Shown in pieces: positions 41,568-47,966 of a stretch of 47,966 nucleotides of DNA. This stretch comes from Deltaproteobacteria bacterium (lineage in GTDB: Bacteria; Desulfobacterota_D; UBA1144; Nemesobacterales; JAJCZQ01), in the NCBI GenBank assembly GCA_029262335.1, contig JAJCZQ010000005.1, positions 1 to 47,966 of the forward strand, written 5' to 3'. The notes beneath the pieces are model-generated. The model was not told where the DNA came from. It saw only the letters and a program-made list of their open reading frames with translations, and did no database searches. How positions within the stretch are numbered: the stretch's first letter is position 1; the number at the start of each line of letters is the position of its first letter. The position numbers and the translations under genes were made by a program.

Positions 41568-42155
41568 TTATGGCCTGTAATACGGGCCCCCAAAATGGCA
41601 CCATCTGCCGTATGTGTAATAGCTCCTGTGGCAGTAGACTCCGGGTCCCGGCCCATAATACCTTGGGTACGGCCCATAGTAACGCCTTGGTCCCGGCCCC
41701 CATGCTGCCCACCAGTCTATGAAGAGTGAACTTATGCCGCCATTTTCAGGAAGCTCTCCGTCAAGGACCTTAATATCGTAAGTTAGATTGTTATTAATTA
41801 GTTTTGGATTCGAAATTTCTACAACTATATTTGTTACACCTTCTTTTTCACCCAGAATAGAAAGATTTGCATTGGGTGGGTCGTTCTTAAAACTGTCTGC
41901 TCCTTCAGCCCAGATCTGAAGAAAATGGGTTGTAGGTACGTGGCCAGCCAGCCTTTCGGGTCTGTCTGAGAAAAAAGTAGTAGAGGGACTGACGTCCACA
42001 AGTGTCATCTTATTTTTATTGAATGTTACGCTTTTAGAATTTTGGACAAACATAAGTTCTGCCCCACTCATATGCTGTTCTTCTTTGGCATGGGCAAAAG
42101 TGATTGGTAATGTTAAAAATGAAAAAAGGATAAATAAATTGTATATAGTTTTCAT
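41568..42155 (-). CDS. Secreted protein with Gly/Pro/Tyr-rich tail
   Basis: The 195-residue precursor has a Sec signal (about 1-23). The middle (about 45-150) contains a motif block SDRPERLAGHVPTTHFLQIW and DSFKNDPPNANLSILG, which I have seen in uncharacterised secreted proteins of marine proteobacteria. The last 50 residues are dominated by Gly, Pro, Tyr and Trp (WWAAWGPGPRRYYGPYPRYY) and include two Cys. Such tails may be cross-linked or adhesive. GGGGG lies before the ATG. Function unknown. Confidence 0.72.
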   Translation of the reverse strand: MKTIYNLFILFSFLTLPITFAHAKEEQHMSGAELMFVQNSKSVTFNKNKMTLVDVSPSTTFFSDRPERLAGHVPTTHFLQIWAEGADSFKNDPPNANLSILGEKEGVTNIVVEISNPKLINNNLTYDIKVLDGELPENGGISSLFIDWWAAWGPGPRRYYGPYPRYYGPGPGVYCHRSYYTYGRWCHFGGPYYRP

Positions 42156-42271
42156 AGGATACCCCCTTTTTAGTATTGAAATTTTATAACCTACTTTTAT
42201 TTAAGTTCAAAACATTAATACCTGATAAATATTAAAATATTGTCTAATTTATGTAATTATAGTCCCTATAG

Positions 42272-43597
42272 ATGAGTAATAAAAAATCATTAGATAAATC
42301 CATCAGGGCTATTCTTGTTAAAAGGCTTACAGCTGCATATGTGATTATTTCAGCCTTAATAATCATACTGGTATTAATTTTTCAGCTTTTTGATATTAGT
42401 GAACTGGCAAATGAGCAGGCGGTAGAGTCTGTCGGCAGGTTTAACGCCCAGGTGATGAATATTCTTGATGAACCCACAACTATGAATTCGGAAAACCTGC
42501 AAAAAGAACTGGAGCTGTTCAGGAAATACCACACGCACCATAAGTTTGGAAATTTTATATATGGATCAATATTTAATCTAAATGGTGAAGAGCTTGCACA
42601 TTTTGCAGATAAAAATGTTGATATTGAATACCAACAAAACCACCTTGATAATTTTTTTGAAAAACACCGAATAACTCAGGCTAGTGATATACACAATATA
42701 AGATTTGAAGGACTTATACCTTATATATATATCGGACTTCCAATGAAAGACTCAAACGGTAATTTTGCAGCAAGGACTGAGGGAGTATACCAAATATCTG
42801 CTGAGGGCTGGAAGATAATATTTTTTAGAATTTTGCGGGCATTAATTATTGCTTTTCTTATACTACTGATAACCACTATTGCTGTTTATCCTGTAATTTC
42901 AAGGCTGATTCAAAGACTCAGCAGGCTTACGGGAAACCTTCTCGAATCAAACCTCGAGACCCTAAAAGTACTTGGCAGTGCCGTATCGAAAAGAGACAGT
43001 GATACTGATGCCCATAACTACAGGGTAACAATAATTGCAGTCAGGCTGGCAAAGCAGTTGGGACTTTCTGATGATGAGATCAGGAGTATTATCAAGGGCT
43101 CTTTCCTTCATGACGTTGGAAAAATCGGGATCAGGGACAACATTCTTCTTAAACCCGGCAAGCTTACAGATGATGAATACGAAATTATGAAGAGTCATGT
43201 TACCCACGGCGTTGAGGTAATTGAAAACTCAGACTGGCTCACAGATGCAAAAGATATTGTGGGTTATCATCATGAAAAATTTGACGGCAGTGGTTACGGG
43301 CATGGTCTAAAGGGAGAGCAAATACCCATAAGGGCAAGGATTTTTGCTATTGCAGATGTTTTTGATGCACTAACTTCAAAGAGGCCTTACAAAGAAGCCC
43401 TTACATATACTGAAACAATGGAGATACTTGAAGCAGGGAGGGGAAGCCATTTTGATCCAGAAATTCTAGATGGCTTTAACTTCATATCCAAAAATATTTT
43501 TGATAATGTCTCTCAAAGGTTTGACGATAATTTGAAAAAGGAGTTGTCAGAACTCATATCCTGTTATTTTTCAAATGAGATTACTGAGAAACTTTAA
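42272..43597 (+). CDS. HD-GYP-like phosphodiesterase with periplasmic sensor domain, variant GYG motif
   Basis: The 441-residue protein has a membrane helix at about 22-40, a periplasmic sensor region (about 45-180) and a second helix at about 187-207. The HD domain (about 228-430) has H280/D281 (FLHDVGKIGI) and HHEKFDGSGYGHGLKGEQIP. The family signature GYP reads GYG at 341-343. HD-GYP enzymes degrade cyclic di-GMP, and the Pro in GYP is thought to aid metal-site and GGDEF interactions. The other metal ligands appear intact, so activity may remain. A TATAGT box lies 8 nt upstream. It faces the third paralog gene. Confidence 0.88.
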   Translation: MSNKKSLDKSIRAILVKRLTAAYVIISALIIILVLIFQLFDISELANEQAVESVGRFNAQVMNILDEPTTMNSENLQKELELFRKYHTHHKFGNFIYGSIFNLNGEELAHFADKNVDIEYQQNHLDNFFEKHRITQASDIHNIRFEGLIPYIYIGLPMKDSNGNFAARTEGVYQISAEGWKIIFFRILRALIIAFLILLITTIAVYPVISRLIQRLSRLTGNLLESNLETLKVLGSAVSKRDSDTDAHNYRVTIIAVRLAKQLGLSDDEIRSIIKGSFLHDVGKIGIRDNILLKPGKLTDDEYEIMKSHVTHGVEVIENSDWLTDAKDIVGYHHEKFDGSGYGHGLKGEQIPIRARIFAIADVFDALTSKRPYKEALTYTETMEILEAGRGSHFDPEILDGFNFISKNIFDNVSQRFDDNLKKELSELISCYFSNEITEKL

Positions 43598-43617
43598 ATT
43601 ATTTAAAAATTTTTGAT

Positions 43618-43657
43618 AAAAAAAAGGGAGGCCAGCTTTTGCTGGTCTCCCTTTGAT
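43618..43657 (-). terminator. Bidirectional terminator after paralog 3 and the HD-GYP gene
   Basis: AAAGGGAGGCCAGC and GCTGGTCTCCCTTT pair with one mismatch around TTTT, flanked by an A-run and T-run. It serves both converging genes. Confidence 0.85.
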
Positions 43658-43677
43658 CATTGTAAATGTTTATTTGT

Positions 43678-45087
43678 TTAAGGCCCGATTGGTAAAACCT
43701 GCTGGCTTGCTGAAAAAAAGAAGTTGTCAAACCAGAATGAGTCCATACTGCCTCTGCCGTTACCGTTGTTAAGCCCTACGTAGCCTACAAAATTATCAAA
43801 TTGTGATTCTTCAGGACTTAGGACAACAATTCCTTCAGGCACTACGTTGCTGTCACAAAGTACATCTCCTCCCCTGGAATTAGGAATGGCATCATTAATT
43901 CCGTATTCAAAAGTTGCTGGAGCACAGGCAAAAGTGATATCTTTGCAGGAGAAAACATTTTCATCAAGGTTGTATATATCAATATCAAAAGCTGCAAATG
44001 TTTGTGCAGGATTTACTGATACTTCACCACTATTTGGTTCCTGCATAACGGGTAATCCAATAACATCAGAAAGTGTTACATTACCTTTCAGGTTGTAGTT
44101 GAAATACGAGTTTTGAAAAATATTACTTGTTTGCAGAGATCTGATACCCAGGGAATTTGTTCTGTATTCATAACCGGCATCATCAACAATTCTGAAATTA
44201 CCAACAAGTACTGAATTTTCCAATGTTTGGCCACCAATACCTGTTACAACTGTGACAACCACAATACCATAAGCATTTTCAGGGAGTACAAATCCTGCGG
44301 GCTTGCCATCATTGGTAGTAATATTTCTCATGTTGTATACATGGGTGTCGTTTCCTGTATATACATCAAAGAAGTTGTTTTCATTACATAAATTGCTAAC
44401 ATCAAAAACCTGTACATGAACAGTTACAGGGTTTGCATCCTGGTTTGTAACCTGAACAAATGATTCTCTGTCTCTAAGGTCAACAACACTGTAAAGCTGA
44501 AACGGGTCGCCGTCAGAATCTTTTTCGAATTCTACTAGTGGAGTACCGTCTTCACAAACACTGCAAAATTGGTTGGCAAGAGATGCACATTCTTCTGTCC
44601 AGCCGACTGGGTCCTCAAGTATATAGCTGTTTTCAAGTTTATCACCCTCTTCAAGGATTCCACTCATACAGCAGCTTGGTTTACTCTGGCATACGGTATT
44701 TTCACAGGTGCTGTCATCGCAGCCTGCAAAACTGTCATCATCATTATTATCATCATCATCATCGTCACCCCAGCCTTCAGATCCCCATTCAACTGGTTCT
44801 ACACAAAGTGTATTTTCAGAAGCATATTCAGGATCACAGCATGGATTTAAAAGTGCCTGATCTGATAATATATCTAAATCACAACATATTCCGCCTTTAA
44901 CACCTTCAAGCCATTCACTACATCCGCCGCCATGGCCTTCACGCGGCTCGCAGCAGTTGCTTTCCTTCTCATATGTAGGCATTTCCACAGGCATACTAAC
45001 TCCTGCCTTAACATTGGTGCCTAAAAGGAAAAACAATGAAAATAGGAATAAAGATAATACAAGTATATTTGATTTTTTAGTCATCAC
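43678..45087 (-). CDS. Secreted protein of an unnamed family, paralog 3 with added Cys-rich module
   Basis: The 469-residue precursor has a Sec signal (about 1-29). Unlike the other two paralogs it carries an extra module of about 160 residues with 16 Cys, many as CC pairs (C45C46, C68C69, C83C84, C139C140), split by an Asp/Asn run (about 108-118). The segment around CCMSG ... WTEECASLANQFCSVC resembles the CC-W-C-A-C pattern of extracellular repeats in Deltaproteobacteria. From about residue 192 the shared core follows (DGDPFQLY, DLRDRESFVQVTN, FEYGIN, VGLNNGNGRGSMDSFW). GGAGGG precedes the ATG. Function unknown. Confidence 0.82.
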   Translation of the reverse strand: MMTKKSNILVLSLFLFSLFFLLGTNVKAGVSMPVEMPTYEKESNCCEPREGHGGGCSEWLEGVKGGICCDLDILSDQALLNPCCDPEYASENTLCVEPVEWGSEGWGDDDDDDNNDDDSFAGCDDSTCENTVCQSKPSCCMSGILEEGDKLENSYILEDPVGWTEECASLANQFCSVCEDGTPLVEFEKDSDGDPFQLYSVVDLRDRESFVQVTNQDANPVTVHVQVFDVSNLCNENNFFDVYTGNDTHVYNMRNITTNDGKPAGFVLPENAYGIVVVTVVTGIGGQTLENSVLVGNFRIVDDAGYEYRTNSLGIRSLQTSNIFQNSYFNYNLKGNVTLSDVIGLPVMQEPNSGEVSVNPAQTFAAFDIDIYNLDENVFSCKDITFACAPATFEYGINDAIPNSRGGDVLCDSNVVPEGIVVLSPEESQFDNFVGYVGLNNGNGRGSMDSFWFDNFFFSASQQVLPIGP

Positions 45088-45185
45088 ATCCCTCCTTAAG
45101 AGATTAAAACCGTTCCGAAATTATAACAAATATTAATTATTATGTACAGGGTAAAAGGGAAATAAGTATTGTTTGAAAAAAATCT

Positions 45186-45998
45186 TTAAAGTAAGTTTCT
45201 AATCATATCTGTTGCCACAATAATCATAAATACGGCAAACACTCTTTTTAGTCTTTCTTTGCTCAGGTGATTTGCGAGTTTTACACCATAAGGGGCGGCG
45301 ATCATTACGGTTGGGAGCATGATTATTACAGCTAAAAGATCTATATAACCAACTGAATACTGCGGGAGTCCGGTTTTTCCCAAACCATTAATTAAGGATC
45401 CGGCTGCACCGATTATACTAATAAATAGTCCTCCAGCGGTAGCCAGAGCAATACATTTGTGAATTGGATATTTAAATGCAGTAAGGAGAGGGGTGGTAAG
45501 TGTTCCGCCGCTTATTCCCATCATAACTGACAATAGTCCCACAGGAAGTGACAAAATACTTTTTAAATATCCCCCCGGGACTTCATTTCCTAGGTGATAC
45601 CTGCCGCTCAAAAAAAGCATCTGTATTGCCGCTACTATAATTACAACGGCAAAGACGGTTTCAAGAAACATGCTTGAGGCAAACCTCATAATGATAAGAC
45701 CTGTAATTACACCAAGTATAAGGCCGGGGGCCCAGGTTCTTAAAAAGTGAAAGTCAAGATTTCCCGTCCGGTACTGCGCCCTTGATGCCATAATTGCGGA
45801 TGGTATTGCAAGTGTAAGTGACGTACCTGCGGCAAGGTGCATAAGTGTTTCAGGGTTGTAACCGAATAACGGCCAGAGAAAAAGAAATATCGGAATTCTT
45901 ACAATGCCCCCGCCTACACCGAAAAGCCCCGAAGCAAACCCCGAACCAAGTCCTGCTGCCGTAAGGCTGAGGACGTATATAATCCAGTGGTATTCCAT
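45186..45998 (-). CDS. TSUP (TauE/SafE) family membrane transporter
   Basis: The 270-residue protein has eight predicted membrane helices and the family signature GLFGVGGGIVRIPIF at about 25-39. A second half repeats the layout with MGISGGTLTTPLL at about 158-170. TauE/SafE proteins export sulphite, sulphonates or sulphoacetate, and the substrate here is not evident. It stands alone on the minus strand with no clear Shine-Dalgarno sequence. Confidence 0.92.
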   Translation of the reverse strand: MEYHWIIYVLSLTAAGLGSGFASGLFGVGGGIVRIPIFLFLWPLFGYNPETLMHLAAGTSLTLAIPSAIMASRAQYRTGNLDFHFLRTWAPGLILGVITGLIIMRFASSMFLETVFAVVIIVAAIQMLFLSGRYHLGNEVPGGYLKSILSLPVGLLSVMMGISGGTLTTPLLTAFKYPIHKCIALATAGGLFISIIGAAGSLINGLGKTGLPQYSVGYIDLLAVIIMLPTVMIAAPYGVKLANHLSKERLKRVFAVFMIIVATDMIRNLL

Positions 45999-46163
45999 GG
46001 TCTATTTTTACTTGAAAAGAATAAAAAATAAAACTGATTATAGTGGATTAGTAATATTTTTTAGTTTCTATCAAAAAATACTTTGGTTCAATATTTTTAT
46101 CAGTATAGTTAAATCAGATAAGCATTATTTTAGTATTTAAATTTCAGGATTGGATGGGTGAAT

Positions 46164-47909
46164 ATGAATTATCTTAATAAGAATAGTTATATTCTCTTAA
46201 TATTTTTAACCATTTTTAGCCTCGCAGTTGTCAGCTGCGGTGAAACAGAATCAGATAATAATGACGGTCAAATGCCGGACATTCCTGTCGATATGGAAGA
46301 ACCTGACCAGGAAGAACCGGAGGAAGACCCCGTTGAGGAAGAAGAGGAACTCGAACCTATTTCCATGGAGGAAGCTTCAAGGTTTCTGTCAATGGCAACA
46401 CTCGGTGCTGATTATGAAGAGATTGTAAAAGTTGCCGAAATGGGAAGGGAGCAGTGGATAGATGAGCAGTTTGACCAGCCCCCCGGATATAATCTGCCTT
46501 TTACGCTGGACCTTAAAAGCCGGGTAAATGATACTGACAGGGTAGACACTTTTGCTTTCAGGCGTTATAGCTGGTGGCAGCAGGTAATTACATCCCCCGA
46601 TATTCTAAGGCAAAGAGTTGCCTATGCACTGAGTGAAATATTTGTTGTTTCAGACAGGCTTGATATTCTTGCAGGACACCCCGAGGGTATGTCCAGTTTC
46701 TATGATGTACTTCTTAAAAACTCTTTTGGAAATTACAGGGACCTGCTTCTTGAAGTTACCCTTCATCCTTCCATGGGCGTATACCTCAACCATATGAACA
46801 ACAAAAAGGCAGATCCTGAAAAAGGAAGGTTCCCGGATGAGAACTATGCGAGGGAATCAAAGCAGCTGCTTTCTATAGGCCTTGATGAATTAAATCCCGA
46901 CGGGACAATACAAACAAACGGGATGGGTTTTCCTATACCCACTTACGATAACAACGATATCTCAGAATTTGCAAGAGTCTTTACGGGACTTGTATCTGAA
47001 GAGCCCAGGTCCGAGGAAGAGTATATAAACCTCATAGACCCAATGGTGATGGTGGAGGATTTTCACGACACTGGTGAAAAAACCCTCCTATACGGGCAGA
47101 TTCTCCCAGCGGGCCAAAGCGGGCTTAAAGACATAAATGATGCGGTCGACAATCTGTTTAATCACCCTAATACAGGCCCTTTTATTTGTAAACAACTTAT
47201 ACAAAGGCTTGTTACCTCTAATCCGGCCCCCGATTATGTAGAAAGAGTTGCAAACGTATTTGCTGACAACGGCTCGGGCATTCGCGGTGATTTTAAAGCA
47301 GTAATTAAAGCAATATTACTTGACGATGCGGCTGCTGATTTAAACCAGTCTAACAATTCAAGATTTGGTAAATTTCATGAACCATGGGTCAGATACGTTT
47401 CTTTAATGAGACAGTTTAACGCTACAACTCCCGAAAACTTTTATTACAATGGTGGTTATACTGCCCAGTTTTTTATTAACCAGCATATTGGAAGTTCACC
47501 AAGTGTTTTTAATTTTTTCCTTCCTGATTTCAGGCCAAACGGCATAATCGGAGATAACAACCTCTTTGCACCTGAATTTCAGATAATGACAAGTTCAACA
47601 ATCCTTAATTATCCGAATCTTGTCTTTATTATACTTTTCGGGGAAGAGCCTTTCTCACTCCCTAATCCGGAGTTCTTTTTCTTCCCGGTTAGCCAGCCGG
47701 TTTTTGATTTCAGCGACGAACTTGCTCTGGCAGGAGACCCGGCGGCCCTGGTAGACAGGTTTGACCTTATTCTCACTTATGGGCAGATGTCAGAAGGTAT
47801 GAAACAGATAATTACCGATGCTGTAGCACAGCTTGAAGAGCCGGAGTCAAGGGTTGAAGCTGCACTCTACCTATTTATGATTTCACCGGAATACGTAGTA
47901 CAAAACTAA
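46164..47909 (+). CDS. DUF1800 family lipoprotein
   Basis: This is a protein of about 581 residues with a lipoprotein signal (AVVSC), then an acidic Glu/Pro-rich stretch (EEPDQEEPEEDPVEEEEEL). The DUF1800 domain follows from about residue 60: EASRFLSMATLGADYEEI, QWIDEQFDQP, LRQRVAYALSEIFVVS and NYARESKQLLSIGLDELNPDG. The ATG at 46164 is chosen over the GTG at 46158 because GGATGGG lies at the right distance. DUF1800 genes are usually followed by DUF1501 genes, as here; the pair is thought to act in the periplasm but the function is unknown. Confidence 0.9.
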   Translation: MNYLNKNSYILLIFLTIFSLAVVSCGETESDNNDGQMPDIPVDMEEPDQEEPEEDPVEEEEELEPISMEEASRFLSMATLGADYEEIVKVAEMGREQWIDEQFDQPPGYNLPFTLDLKSRVNDTDRVDTFAFRRYSWWQQVITSPDILRQRVAYALSEIFVVSDRLDILAGHPEGMSSFYDVLLKNSFGNYRDLLLEVTLHPSMGVYLNHMNNKKADPEKGRFPDENYARESKQLLSIGLDELNPDGTIQTNGMGFPIPTYDNNDISEFARVFTGLVSEEPRSEEEYINLIDPMVMVEDFHDTGEKTLLYGQILPAGQSGLKDINDAVDNLFNHPNTGPFICKQLIQRLVTSNPAPDYVERVANVFADNGSGIRGDFKAVIKAILLDDAAADLNQSNNSRFGKFHEPWVRYVSLMRQFNATTPENFYYNGGYTAQFFINQHIGSSPSVFNFFLPDFRPNGIIGDNNLFAPEFQIMTSSTILNYPNLVFIILFGEEPFSLPNPEFFFFPVSQPVFDFSDELALAGDPAALVDRFDLILTYGQMSEGMKQIITDAVAQLEEPESRVEAALYLFMISPEYVVQN

Positions 47910-47919
47910 GGGGACAATA

Positions 47920-47966
47920 ATGGCAAAAAACAATAAAATAAACAGAAGATCATTTTTAAAAGGCTG
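47920..47966 (+). CDS. DUF1501-type protein, N-terminal fragment (3' truncated by window end)
   Basis: The frame opens 10 bp after the DUF1800 stop with MAKNNKINRRSFLKG, which contains the twin-Arg signal RRSFLK expected of exported Tat substrates. DUF1501 proteins normally start this way and follow DUF1800 genes, so it is a probable DUF1501 protein exported by the Tat route. Only the first 15 residues are visible. Confidence 0.7.
   Translation, partial: MAKNNKINRRSFLKG

Noticed and set aside
44538-44900. His-run protein on the plus strand inside paralog 3
   Set aside because: The His run is the antisense reading of the Asp/Asn linker codons of the real gene; no start signal supports it.

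Overview
The window is low-GC, Gram-negative chromosomal DNA. It encodes outer-membrane beta-barrel candidates, many Sec and lipoprotein signals, a monothiol glutaredoxin/BolA pair, IspH and three sigma-54-type promoters. It is densely packed with short intergenic gaps and hairpin terminators. I see no tRNA, rRNA, CRISPR array, phage gene or transposase. Type II NADH dehydrogenase, multicopper oxidase and a monohaem cytochrome c point to a respiring, probably oxygen-using organism. The DUF1800/DUF1501 pair, Cys-rich secreted proteins and a MYXO/JDVT-CTERM-like C-terminal anchor recall former deltaproteobacterial or neighbouring candidate phyla. The phylum cannot be fixed from the sequence alone.

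Layout. 1-3.5 kb: tail of an anchored surface protein, a MITE-like palindrome, a TetR regulator and ECF sigma factor sharing an operator-like motif, the BolA-Grx pair, a CBS protein and a small GGQ release-factor-like protein. 3.7-12.8 kb: a signalling block with a stand-alone receiver (sigma-54 promoter), a 1148-aa four-GAF soluble histidine kinase (second sigma-54 promoter), an Rcp1-type receiver, a receiver-kinase-receiver hybrid with a decayed ATP site, and a Ser/Thr kinase. 12.9-15.2 kb: a type II NADH dehydrogenase fused to cNMP-binding and CBS domains. 15.3-18 kb: small metabolic and hypothetical genes. 17.9-22.2 kb: a flavin/haem module (ApbE, FMN-binding protein, membrane protein, porin-like protein, cytochrome c). 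22.2-28 kb: IspH, a multicopper oxidase with a C-terminal CopB-like barrel, an AI-2E-type transporter and a methyltransferase. 28.4-30 kb: a sigma-54-driven acidic, extremely Cys-rich lipoprotein. 32-45 kb: three paralogous secreted proteins of a family I cannot name, interleaved with a copper P-type ATPase, a DUF4396 protein, a GH65 phosphorylase with its phosphoglucomutase, a DM13 protein, an SMR exporter and an HD-GYP-like protein. 45-48 kb: a TSUP transporter and a DUF1800/DUF1501 pair.

How the parts fit. Copper handling recurs (CopA-CopB-like fusion, Cu-ATPase, Met/His-rich DUF4396). Periplasmic electron transfer recurs (ApbE/FMN-binding, cytochrome c, DM13, regulated NDH-2). The best candidate for something undescribed is the set of secreted surface proteins: three paralogs with near-identical core motifs, one carrying an added Cys-rich and Asp/Asn-linker module, plus the Cys-rich lipoprotein. 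One of these, the Cys-rich lipoprotein, shares a sigma-54 promoter type with the nearby phosphorelay. A second genome-wide style feature is a class of genes with a TATAAT-like box 6-7 nt before the ATG and no Shine-Dalgarno sequence, suggesting leaderless mRNAs.
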